DNA from: Solibaculum mannosilyticum
Lineage (GTDB): Bacteria > Bacillota > Clostridia > Oscillospirales > Acutalibacteraceae
Assembly (NCBI RefSeq): GCF_015140235.1
Contig: NZ_AP023321.1
Location: forward strand, 858,501 to 922,500
Direction: 5' to 3'
Length of the DNA: 64,000 nucleotides
The notes below the pieces were generated by a model that worked only from the letters and a program-made list of their open reading frames with translations, ran no database searches and was not told where the DNA came from. The position numbers were made by a program, and so were the translations under genes. This document shows, piece after piece, positions 24,056 through 32,008 of this stretch; positions within the stretch are counted from its first letter, which is position 1; every line of letters begins with the position of its first letter.

Positions 24056-24832
24056 ATGATTCTTGCCATTGATGTGGGAAATACCAACATTGTGATGGGC
24101 TGCATTGAGGATGGAGAAATCCGAATGACGGCTCGCATCGCCACCAATCGGTTAAAAACAGGCGATGAATATACTCTAATTCTTCACGAGCTTCTCAAGA
24201 TGCGGGGCATTGACGGGTCCGCATTGGAGGGGGGCATTGTGTCGTCTGTGGTGCCGGGGCTGTCCCAGGCCATGAAACACGCGGTGGAGAATGTGACAGG
24301 TAAAAGTCCTCTGATGGTGGGGGCCGGACTTAAAACCGGCCTGAATATTGTGATGGATCACCCAGGTCAGCTGGGCGGGGATCTGGTGGTGGATGCTGTA
24401 GCTGCATGCCACCAGTATGAGCCGCCCATAGCCATCTTTGATATGGGAACAGCCACTACCATGAGCATCATCGACGAACAAAAACGTTACATCGGTGGAA
24501 TGATTATCCCGGGCGCTTCCCTTTCGCTGGAAGCATTGGCCAGCCGGACAAGTCAGTTGCCCCACGTGGGAGTGGAGGCTCCACGTACCTTGATCGGCAC
24601 CAATACGGTGGATTGTATGCGGGCGGGGATTGTATACTCCACCGCCGCCATGATCGACGGATTGATCCAGCGCGTCAATGAAGAGCTGTCCAAGCCTGTG
24701 ACAGCAGTGGCTACAGGTGGATTGGCGGAGATGTTCGTCCCTTATTGCAAGGAGAAGGTCATTTATAACCGCAACCTGCTGTTGGATGGACTGTGGATTT
24801 TGTATCAGAAAAACAAAAAGGAAAAACGATAA
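24056..24832 (+). CDS. coaX: type III pantothenate kinase
   Basis: The 258-residue ASKHA-fold kinase makes 4'-phosphopantothenate, the first CoA step. It has phosphate-1 motif LAIDVGNTNIVMG, RIATNRLKTGDEY, the DLVVDAVAA segment with the catalytic Asp of LGGDLVVD, and IFDMGTATTMSI. CoaX needs a monovalent cation and escapes CoA feedback. A GTG directly before the ATG is possible but the ATG is better spaced from AAGGGG. It follows the PanT-like gene by about 20 nt. Confidence 0.96.
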   Translation: MILAIDVGNTNIVMGCIEDGEIRMTARIATNRLKTGDEYTLILHELLKMRGIDGSALEGGIVSSVVPGLSQAMKHAVENVTGKSPLMVGAGLKTGLNIVMDHPGQLGGDLVVDAVAACHQYEPPIAIFDMGTATTMSIIDEQKRYIGGMIIPGASLSLEALASRTSQLPHVGVEAPRTLIGTNTVDCMRAGIVYSTAAMIDGLIQRVNEELSKPVTAVATGGLAEMFVPYCKEKVIYNRNLLLDGLWILYQKNKKEKR

Positions 24833-24881
24833 TCTTTCCGGAAACATAAGAAAGCGGATCAGGGAGAAAGGAGGGGACCAA

Positions 24882-25436
24882 ATGAAGAAAAGGGTATTTT
24901 TGTTGGGCGGAGCGTTTGTGATGGTATCGGTACTTGCCTTTTTAGCGGGACGAGCTTCAAAAGGAAAGGGGCCCTTGGCATCGCTGATTTTAAAGGATGT
25001 TTCTTGCAAATATACCAGTCCCAAAACAATGAAGAGAACCTCTGTACAGGACTTCTCAAAAGGCTCCTCTCTTTTTCAGGATGCCCCTTCTGAGATCCAC
25101 AATGACATGTCTGAAAAAATTCCCTCAAAACAACCGGCATTGGTTTCACAATCAGTGCAAGCAGCGGATGAAGCGGAGCGAGACAAACCGTTAGGACTTG
25201 AGGAACAGAGTGAGGCTATAGATGAGATCAAGTCACAGCCGGAAAGGGAAGAGGAGCCGGAAGAAATGGTTTTAACACCGCCGGCACCGTATATTCTCAG
25301 CACCAACACGCGGAAATTTCACCGTCCTACCTGCCGGGAAGTCAAAAAAATCCGGCCCCAGCATTATGCCGCCGCTTACTCACGCAAAGAAGCCATGGGT
25401 ATGAACTGTTCCCCTTGCCAAAGATGTAAACCGTAA
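24882..25436 (+). CDS. membrane-anchored protein with C-terminal Cys/His motif
   Basis: The 184-residue protein has a single N-terminal membrane helix (VFLLGGAFVMVSVLAFLAG), a low-complexity Glu/Ser/Pro spacer, and a C-terminal domain of about 45 residues: YILSTNTRKFHRPTCREVKK, then NCSPCQRCKP. This module (NTxxxxFHxxxC...CxxC) is known as an appendage of ComEC-like MBL proteins and nucleases and resembles a small zinc-binding domain. Here it has no catalytic partner. It lies about 50 nt after coaX with GGAGG, and is probably surface-exposed. Confidence 0.7.
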   Translation: MKKRVFLLGGAFVMVSVLAFLAGRASKGKGPLASLILKDVSCKYTSPKTMKRTSVQDFSKGSSLFQDAPSEIHNDMSEKIPSKQPALVSQSVQAADEAERDKPLGLEEQSEAIDEIKSQPEREEEPEEMVLTPPAPYILSTNTRKFHRPTCREVKKIRPQHYAAAYSRKEAMGMNCSPCQRCKP

Positions 25437-25456
25437 ACGATGCATTGATAAAGGAA

Positions 25457-25505
25457 AATCCCCGTTTCTTATCTTAAAAGATAGAAAACGGGGATTTGAT
25501 TTTTT
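25457..25505. terminator. bidirectional terminator
   Basis: AAATCCCCGTTTCTTATCTT pairs with AAGATAGAAAACGGGGATTT, with T-runs outside both arms. It is shared by the coaX operon and the convergent citrate synthase gene. Confidence 0.9.
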
Positions 25506-25527
25506 TGTATAGGAAACCTGAACTGAA

Positions 25528-26901
25528 TTAGCGTTCAGCAATGGGAATGTAATCCCGACGAGGCGCCACATTTTTGTAAGACGGGCGGATGATTTTACCT
25601 GCATTGATCAATTCCTCAATGCGGTGAGCGCTCCAACCGGAGATACGGGAAATAGCAAAGATGGGGGTATACAGTTCCAGCGGCAGATTGAGCATGCTGT
25701 AGACAAAACCGCTGTAGAAATCGATGTTGGCGCTGACGCCTTTGTAAATCTTACGTTCTTCGGAGATGATCTGAGGAGCCAGACGTTCCACTGTGGAATA
25801 CAGCTGGAATTCATCTGTCAATCCCTTTTCTTCCGAGAGGCTCTTGACGAACTTCTTAAAGATGTTGGCTCTGGGATCGGACAACGAATACACTGCATGC
25901 CCCATACCGTAGATCAGGCCGGCTTTATCGAAGGCTTGCTTGTGAAGAAGCTTTTTAAGATAATCGGCTACAGCATCTTCATCTGTCCAATCAGACAGAT
26001 TTTTCTTCATATCTTCAAACATCTGGACAACCTTAATGTTGGCGCCGCCGTGTTTGGGCCCCTTTAAAGAACCAAGCGATGCAGCGATGACCGAGTAAGT
26101 ATCGGTGCCGGAGGAAGAAACCACATGCGTGGTAAAGGTGGAATTGTTACCGCCGCCGTGTTCGGCATGTAGCACCAGCGCCAGATCCAAAATACGGGCT
26201 TCCAGCTCGGTGTATTTCTCATCCGGACGGAGGATACGCAAGATATTTTCCGCAGTGGAAAGCTCCGGCAGGGGATTGTGAATAAACAGGCTCTTGCCAT
26301 CGTGATAATGGCTGTAGGCCTGGTATCCATACACCGACAGCAGCGGGAACAAAGCGATAAGCTGCAAGCACTGGCGCAGCACATTGGGGATGCTGATATC
26401 ATTGGCATTTGTGTCGTAAGAATACAAGGTAAGTACACTGCGAGCCAAGGTATTCATCATATCCGGCGACGGGGCTTTCATGATGATATCCCGCACAAAA
26501 CTGGTGGGAAGGGAACGATAGTTGGCCAAGATCTGAGTAAAATGATCCAATTGATCTTTGTTGGGAAGATCGCCGAACAGAAGCAAATAAGTGGCTTCCT
26601 CAAAGCCGAAACGTTTTTCCCGAATAAAGCCGCCCACAATCTCTTCGATGTCGATACCGCGGTAATAGAGTTTTCCCTCGCAGGGGACGGTTTCACCATC
26701 TACAACTTCACTGGACTTAATTTCCGAAATCTCAGTCAGGCCGGTCAAGACGCCTTTGCCGTTGAGATCGCGGAGTCCTCGATTGACTTTGTATTTTGTG
26801 TACAAGGAGGGATCGATGGCGCTATTATCCAAACACAACTGAGTCAACTCACGGATTTGGGGTGTGATTTCAGAAAAATTTACATTGGACGGATTCAACA
26901 T
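25528..26901 (-). CDS. gltA: citrate (Si)-synthase
   Basis: The 457-residue enzyme condenses acetyl-CoA and oxaloacetate to citrate. It has YRGIDIEEIV, the His region LHAEHGGGNNSTFTTH, KGPKHGGANIKVVQM, the second catalytic His GMGHAVYSLSDPRA, and the catalytic Asp in NIDFYSGFVYSML. The extra N-terminal 50 residues are typical of the longer Clostridia type. With the aconitase-IDH operon it forms the route to 2-oxoglutarate, although it is 12 kb away and transcribed alone. 2-Methylcitrate synthase activity cannot be excluded. Confidence 0.95.
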   Translation of the reverse strand: MLNPSNVNFSEITPQIRELTQLCLDNSAIDPSLYTKYKVNRGLRDLNGKGVLTGLTEISEIKSSEVVDGETVPCEGKLYYRGIDIEEIVGGFIREKRFGFEEATYLLLFGDLPNKDQLDHFTQILANYRSLPTSFVRDIIMKAPSPDMMNTLARSVLTLYSYDTNANDISIPNVLRQCLQLIALFPLLSVYGYQAYSHYHDGKSLFIHNPLPELSTAENILRILRPDEKYTELEARILDLALVLHAEHGGGNNSTFTTHVVSSSGTDTYSVIAASLGSLKGPKHGGANIKVVQMFEDMKKNLSDWTDEDAVADYLKKLLHKQAFDKAGLIYGMGHAVYSLSDPRANIFKKFVKSLSEEKGLTDEFQLYSTVERLAPQIISEERKIYKGVSANIDFYSGFVYSMLNLPLELYTPIFAISRISGWSAHRIEELINAGKIIRPSYKNVAPRRDYIPIAER

Positions 26902-27128
26902 GTGACATCACTCTCCTTCATTACTTTCATTTAAATAATTCTCATTTTACCATATAAATCTGAACAATTTATGACCAACTGGGCTGTTAAGCGCAAATAA
27001 ATAAAAAACATCATAAAATTTATACTTTTATATTTGATTTCATGACATATTGACTAAATTAATACAGCAATCTGGACAATAAAAGCTTCCATGATTTTCC
27101 CGACATTGCCTAGGATAGGAGTAAGATA

Positions 27129-27158
27129 TTGACGTATATAAGGGGGAAATGGTATAAT
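27129..27158 (+). promoter_or_regulatory. degV promoter
   Basis: TTGACG-N18-TATAAT lies about 70 nt upstream of the degV start. Confidence 0.8.
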
Positions 27159-27229
27159 CAAAAAAATAAATTGAGGTTGATAATGAAAAGCCTTGTAACT
27201 TTATTTTGTGAAAAGGAGCTTGAACAATC

Positions 27230-28096
27230 ATGCAGAAGGTCGCCATCGTTACCGATTCGGCATGTGATATCACCGAAGAACTGCAACGACAATGGGACAT
27301 CAATATATTGAATTTTGCCATCACTGTGGATGGGAATTGTTACACCGAACGGGTGGATTTTACACCTCAGCAGTACTATGATATTTTGCGGACTGCCAGT
27401 GGAATCCCCAGCACGGCTCATATCACAATGTTCCAGTTCCTGGAGCTCTATGGAAGCTATGATGAACAGGGATACACAGATGTTATTTTGGTCACCATCA
27501 ATGCCACCGGTTCTGCCACCAATGATGCGGCACAGCTGGCATTGCGTCAATTCAAAGCCGAGAATCCGGAGAGCACGCTAAATGTCCACATTATCGATAG
27601 CCGTACTTATTCGTTTGGCTACGGCGGACCAGTGTGCCGGGCGGCTGAGATGATTGCAGAAGGCCGGCCGGTAGAACAAGTTATCACTTATTTAAAAGAT
27701 ACCTTCAGCCGGGTGGAGATCCTTCTGACAGCTTATACGCTTAAGTATATCAAGCAATCAGGGCGTGTATCGGCTGCTGCTGCTTTTGCCGGCGATCTGC
27801 TGGGCCTTCGTCCAATCATCAGTTTGATCGATGGGGAATCGGTGGTTCGTTCCAAGGTAAGAGGGGATAAGCAGGTGCTTCCCGCCCTGGTCCGTTATGC
27901 CAAGGATCACAAAGATGGTCAGACGCCTTATAGCATCGGCACTACCAATTGGGAAAACGGTGAACGATTGGCTGCCCTTTGCGAACAGGAGATGGGCTAT
28001 CCGCCCGAACGTGTTTTTTATCTGGGATGCGCCATCACTACCAATACAGGACCGGACGCGATTGCCATTGTCTACCAAGGGCCGTCCAGAGGCTAA
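27230..28096 (+). CDS. DegV family fatty-acid-binding protein
   Basis: The 288-residue protein matches the DegV/FakB fold: VAIVTDSACDITEELQRQ at the N-terminus, the binding-pocket segment STAHITMFQFLELY, and GRVSAAAAFAGDLLGLRPII. FakB proteins present fatty acids to the kinase FakA for phosphorylation. Whether this copy serves that role is not shown, since no fakA is nearby. It is monocistronic with its own promoter and terminator. Confidence 0.92.
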   Translation: MQKVAIVTDSACDITEELQRQWDINILNFAITVDGNCYTERVDFTPQQYYDILRTASGIPSTAHITMFQFLELYGSYDEQGYTDVILVTINATGSATNDAAQLALRQFKAENPESTLNVHIIDSRTYSFGYGGPVCRAAEMIAEGRPVEQVITYLKDTFSRVEILLTAYTLKYIKQSGRVSAAAAFAGDLLGLRPIISLIDGESVVRSKVRGDKQVLPALVRYAKDHKDGQTPYSIGTTNWENGERLAALCEQEMGYPPERVFYLGCAITTNTGPDAIAIVYQGPSRG

Positions 28097-28107
28097 GGAT
28101 ACCATGC

Positions 28108-28151
28108 AAGCACATCGAAGTCCCATAAGGGCTTCCGATGTGCTTTTTTGA
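28108..28151 (+). terminator. degV terminator
   Basis: AAGCACATCGAAG pairs with CTTCCGATGTGCTT, followed by TTTTT. Confidence 0.9.
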
Positions 28152-28286
28152 GCGATGTCCGGGATGCCTTATTGAAAAAATTTAAAATCATTTAACAGAA
28201 TTTGAAGAATGCTTCATATTTCTTTCACAAGAGAGGAGTATTCTAATAACAAAAGCCCGTATCACAAGAATAAGGAAGTGGATTGT

Positions 28287-29291
28287 TTGAATCAGACAAG
28301 GAAGAAGATAGCGCCTCTTTTGGCCGTGACGTTAGTCCTGACCATGATTTTTGCCGGCTGTGGAAAGTCGGAAGAAGGGAGTTCTTCCAAGACGGTGGTG
28401 TCTTCGGAAAATCCCAGTCAGACTGCCCGGGTTGCTACTTGGAAAATGCCTCAGACCATCCAGCCCAATTACTACAGTCAATATCTGGACGGCAGCCGGG
28501 AGATCAAGGTTTCCAATTTTATGAGTTCCAGCGATCAGTTACAGGCGCTTTTGAACGATGATGTGGATGCCTGTGGGATGTCGCTGACAGCCGCCATTGA
28601 GGCAGTGGCCGATGAAAAACCGGTGGTTATTGTATGCGGCATGTACGAAAAGGGAGCAGCGCTGGTGGTAGGAGCTGATTCCGATATCCAAGAAGTAGCC
28701 GATTTAAAGGGGAAACGCATCGCTTGCCAGAAGGACAGCACTCAATATGTCCAGCTGCTTAATCTGCTCAAGGAAAATGAACTGGACGCTGAAAACGACG
28801 TTACAATCCAGGAAGCCAGTCCGGAAAATATGGAAACCCTGCTTCAAAACGGGGAAATTGATGCCTACTGTGGAATAGAACCTTATGTCTCCCAGGCGGT
28901 GTCCGACGGAACGGTAAGAATTCTGGATACTCCCTATTTTGATGATGATATTGGTCTGACCGATACCGTTTTGGTGACCACCAGAGAAAATACTGAAAGA
29001 AAAAATTTAATGATCAAGGATTTGGTCAAGGGACAAAAAATGGCGACAGAGACCTTCCAAAACGATCCGGATTTATGGGTTTCCGAATCAGCTCAGCAGA
29101 CCGGGATAGATGAGGATATCATCAAAGCCTCGCTGGATAATTTGGAGCTGGACTGGGAAATCGACGAGGACTTTGTCGAGCAGGTGGAGGCTTTGTGCGA
29201 AAAAATGACGGAGTTAGGCGTCATTGCAGAGGCTCCAAATGATGTATGGGAATTTGTGGATTTGAGCTTTGTGGAGTACGTTAATCAATAA
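28287..29291 (+). CDS. ABC-type substrate-binding lipoprotein (NMT1/SsuA-like), orphan
   Basis: A TTG start with AAGGAAG upstream gives a canonical lipoprotein signal: QTRKKIAPLLAVTLVLTM then the lipobox FAGC. The mature part has the type-2 periplasmic-binding fold seen in nitrate/sulfonate/thiamine-precursor SBPs (DQLQALLNDDVDACGMSLTA, ADLKGKRIACQKDSTQYV, EIDAYCGIEPYVSQA, TVLVTTREN). It is predicted to be anchored outside the membrane and to capture a small organic anion or vitamin-like ligand. No permease or ATPase gene flanks it. Longer in-frame starts lack a ribosome-binding site. Confidence 0.83.
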   Translation: MNQTRKKIAPLLAVTLVLTMIFAGCGKSEEGSSSKTVVSSENPSQTARVATWKMPQTIQPNYYSQYLDGSREIKVSNFMSSSDQLQALLNDDVDACGMSLTAAIEAVADEKPVVIVCGMYEKGAALVVGADSDIQEVADLKGKRIACQKDSTQYVQLLNLLKENELDAENDVTIQEASPENMETLLQNGEIDAYCGIEPYVSQAVSDGTVRILDTPYFDDDIGLTDTVLVTTRENTERKNLMIKDLVKGQKMATETFQNDPDLWVSESAQQTGIDEDIIKASLDNLELDWEIDEDFVEQVEALCEKMTELGVIAEAPNDVWEFVDLSFVEYVNQ

Positions 29292-29303
29292 AATCATGTA
29301 CTA

Positions 29304-29340
29304 AAAGGGCCATGCGGCAATTGCCTGCATGGCCCTTTCT
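29304..29340. terminator. bidirectional terminator
   Basis: AAAGGGCCATGCGGCAA pairs with TTGCCTGCATGGCCCTTT. It separates the SBP gene from the convergent MMPL operon. Confidence 0.87.
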
Positions 29341-29357
29341 GCGTGAGGAGGCAGAAC

Positions 29358-31997
29358 TCACTTGTTTTTCTGAAATAAGTTTTGGAACCAAGCTCCGATT
29401 CCAGAACTGTCCTTTTGCTCCGACTGTGCGGATTCCACTGCCTCCGGCTTCTTGATTTCGGCTGTCTTGAGGATGAATTTTACATCGGTCTGAGCTCCTT
29501 CTGGAGCGATGGTGAAGATGCTGTTGTCTTGCCCCAGATCAGCATAGGCATTTACCTTCTTGAGCAGGAGATCGGCGGTATCGGCGGTATCTAAATACTG
29601 TCCTACAGTATTTTCTTCCATCATATCATTGAGCTTGGAGAAAGCGTCTGATGCAGCGTCTATGGTGTCAGGAGATGCAATGGAAGTAAGGGCGTCGGTG
29701 ATCTGGCGGTTGGATTCCAGATCCACCTTCATCTTGAGCAAAGTGGCGATGGTCTCAGGAGAGTTCTCCAAAGAGGCACGGGTTTGAGCGTTGTCCATCC
29801 CCTGAGAGAGTGACCGGAGAATAGGGGAAGCATCCTTAAGATCCTTTTGCAGGGTGGGCAGCATTTTGACGAAAGCCTGTAAACTGGGATCATTGGAATG
29901 TTCAAGCAAAGAGGAGACGAATTGTAAATTACCGGCGTTTGCATCCAGATCCTGTTTCATTGTCAGGAGTTTGGAACTGGTATCTTGCAGATACCGCATG
30001 GTTTGGGGATCCCCCAGAACTTTCTGCAAAGAGGAAAGCTGATCTTTATTCTGTTCCAGCAAGGAGGTGAGGTCGCTGAGACTGGGCATGATGGTCTCCA
30101 CAAACTGGATGGAATCTTCGATGTTTTGAATACCGATATCCTCGATGTTTGCTTCCAGAGATTTTGCTCCCTGCATCAAGGACAGGATCTGGGCGGTGAC
30201 CTGATCGGTCATCTGACCGGCCTGGGACAGTTGAGTGTTGAGATTATCCTGAACGGTAGAGAGGATCTGTTTTACAACAGGTACAAAAGCGGCTGATACC
30301 GTGCCGGACTGGACCTGCTGTGTGAGGACTTGTTGCAGGGCGGCCACTTGACTGTCGCTGGAGGCTGCTAATCCGATGCAAAGGGTCACATTTTCCCGAT
30401 AGGAAGGGGGAACGATGCCGTCATCCCCCATCATATCGGCAGGGGAAACGGCCAGGATGGCCTCTAATTTAGAGCTTTCTATACCGGTAGCGGCCGACAA
30501 TTTTTCCATAGCCTTTTGGTTGACCAAAGCCGATACCATGGTGTGGATTTCATCTTCTCCCAAGGTGATGCCCTGATCAGCCAGAGAGGAAGTAAGATCA
30601 TGGAGCTGATTTGCCAGAGCCTGGACGTCGTCGCTGTAGCCTAAAAGACGTTGTAGAGTAGGAAGTGCGCTGGGATGTGCGGCAATCTCGTCGGCCAAAT
30701 GGCCGCTGCTCTGGAGGAGAGCCGTCAACTGATCGGCACTGCCAAGACTGCCCAGAATGCTGTCCAATTGATCGATGTCGATGTTCTGTAGTGCGGCTAC
30801 GTCATCCAAAAGACGTTTGGCATTTTGGATGCTTTGGTTGTTCAGCTGTCCGCCCAGGCTGTTTAAGAAGGGGCTATCCAGAAGCTGGTCGAGCTGAGAA
30901 GCACTTACGTCTTTTTTCAGCCGCTCCACAAGATTGATGTTCTGGGTGCTGATATATTGAGGAAGCAGGTCCAGAAGAGAGGTATCCAGTTGATGGAAGG
31001 TGTCGAGGTCATCGGTGAGGGTCTGAAGCCCCGCTGTTTTCTCAGGATCGGTTAAAAGAGACCGCAGCACTTCATCAGGATCCATCTCGGTGACGGAATT
31101 TTGAATGTCCTGTAAATCGCTTAAATTCTGTTTGACGTCCTCAAGGCTTTGGGATACTTTTAGGGTATCCAGCTGAGGGATTTGTGTGGTCATGGCCATC
31201 ATCATGTTGCCCAACTCGAAATCGGTGCAGTCGGCGGTGACGGTGATGGTTTCCGGGAAGGAAAACGGTTCCATATCGGGGATATCCAGATCGCTAAGGC
31301 CCAAACTCTCGTCCAAGCCGGGGAGGGATACAAATACAGCGGCTTGTTTTGTGCCGTCGCTTAATAGGGCGCCGTTTTCAACTTGGATGTTCTGGAATGT
31401 TTCTTCCGGCAGAACCATTCCTCCCACCGCCATGACAGGAGTATACATGGTGACCGACTGCCCGTCGATATCGACGGCGTGGGACTGGTTGTTTTTCAGG
31501 GAGATCTCCATCTTCACTTTGCCCGATTTGCCGGCCAGATCCTGGGGCTGGATGCTCTGACCGTCCAGGTAATAGGAGATCTGGATGCTTACGGGTAGTT
31601 GCTTGTCGGAAAGGCCCTGGTAATAAAGGTCGGTACCGGGCATATCCCAGGTGAGACGCTGGCCGTCCTGTTTGGGACTGCTGTCCCCTTTGACGTTTTG
31701 GATATCGGTTAAATCGCTTTGATCCTCCACACGGACGTTGGCTTCATCGGCATGCAGCCAATCGGACACCAACGTCTTGGTGGGAGAACCGTTTGCATCC
31801 AAGGTGACATATACCGTTTCCGATTTTTTAAGAGCGCCGTTGTAATCGCGGTATGAGATCGGCTGGGTTTCGCTGGACGACTGAGTGGCAGACGTCTGAA
31901 CCGAAATGTCGGGCTGGGCAGAGCAGGAGGTGAGGGCCATCATCTGCACAACCAGCAAAAGGCAAAGAACTTTTCGGATGATATCTTTGGATTTCAT
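29358..31997 (-). CDS. large helical lipoprotein partnered with an MMPL transporter
   Basis: The 879-residue protein has a lipoprotein signal (IIRKVLCLLLVVQMMALTSC) and a Ser/Thr-rich tether. A beta-rich domain at about 50-270 (SETVYVTLDANGSPTKTLV, SIQISYYLDGQSI) resembles the outer domains of YhgE/Pip-like proteins. About 550 residues of heptad-rich helices follow (SQLDQLLDSPFLNSLGGQLN, LSQAGQMTDQVTAQILSLMQ), which could form a long stalk. No C-terminal membrane segment is seen. It lies 11 nt after the MMPL gene with AGGAGG. I infer an extracytoplasmic accessory subunit for the transporter; no known family name is certain. Confidence 0.7.
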   Translation of the reverse strand: MKSKDIIRKVLCLLLVVQMMALTSCSAQPDISVQTSATQSSSETQPISYRDYNGALKKSETVYVTLDANGSPTKTLVSDWLHADEANVRVEDQSDLTDIQNVKGDSSPKQDGQRLTWDMPGTDLYYQGLSDKQLPVSIQISYYLDGQSIQPQDLAGKSGKVKMEISLKNNQSHAVDIDGQSVTMYTPVMAVGGMVLPEETFQNIQVENGALLSDGTKQAAVFVSLPGLDESLGLSDLDIPDMEPFSFPETITVTADCTDFELGNMMMAMTTQIPQLDTLKVSQSLEDVKQNLSDLQDIQNSVTEMDPDEVLRSLLTDPEKTAGLQTLTDDLDTFHQLDTSLLDLLPQYISTQNINLVERLKKDVSASQLDQLLDSPFLNSLGGQLNNQSIQNAKRLLDDVAALQNIDIDQLDSILGSLGSADQLTALLQSSGHLADEIAAHPSALPTLQRLLGYSDDVQALANQLHDLTSSLADQGITLGEDEIHTMVSALVNQKAMEKLSAATGIESSKLEAILAVSPADMMGDDGIVPPSYRENVTLCIGLAASSDSQVAALQQVLTQQVQSGTVSAAFVPVVKQILSTVQDNLNTQLSQAGQMTDQVTAQILSLMQGAKSLEANIEDIGIQNIEDSIQFVETIMPSLSDLTSLLEQNKDQLSSLQKVLGDPQTMRYLQDTSSKLLTMKQDLDANAGNLQFVSSLLEHSNDPSLQAFVKMLPTLQKDLKDASPILRSLSQGMDNAQTRASLENSPETIATLLKMKVDLESNRQITDALTSIASPDTIDAASDAFSKLNDMMEENTVGQYLDTADTADLLLKKVNAYADLGQDNSIFTIAPEGAQTDVKFILKTAEIKKPEAVESAQSEQKDSSGIGAWFQNLFQKNK

Positions 31998-32008
31998 AAA
32001 AAAGCCTC

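Noticed and set aside
24176-25024. Minus-strand frame of 282 codons opposite coaX
   Set aside because: His/Gln-rich antisense translation of a conserved kinase and no initiation signals.
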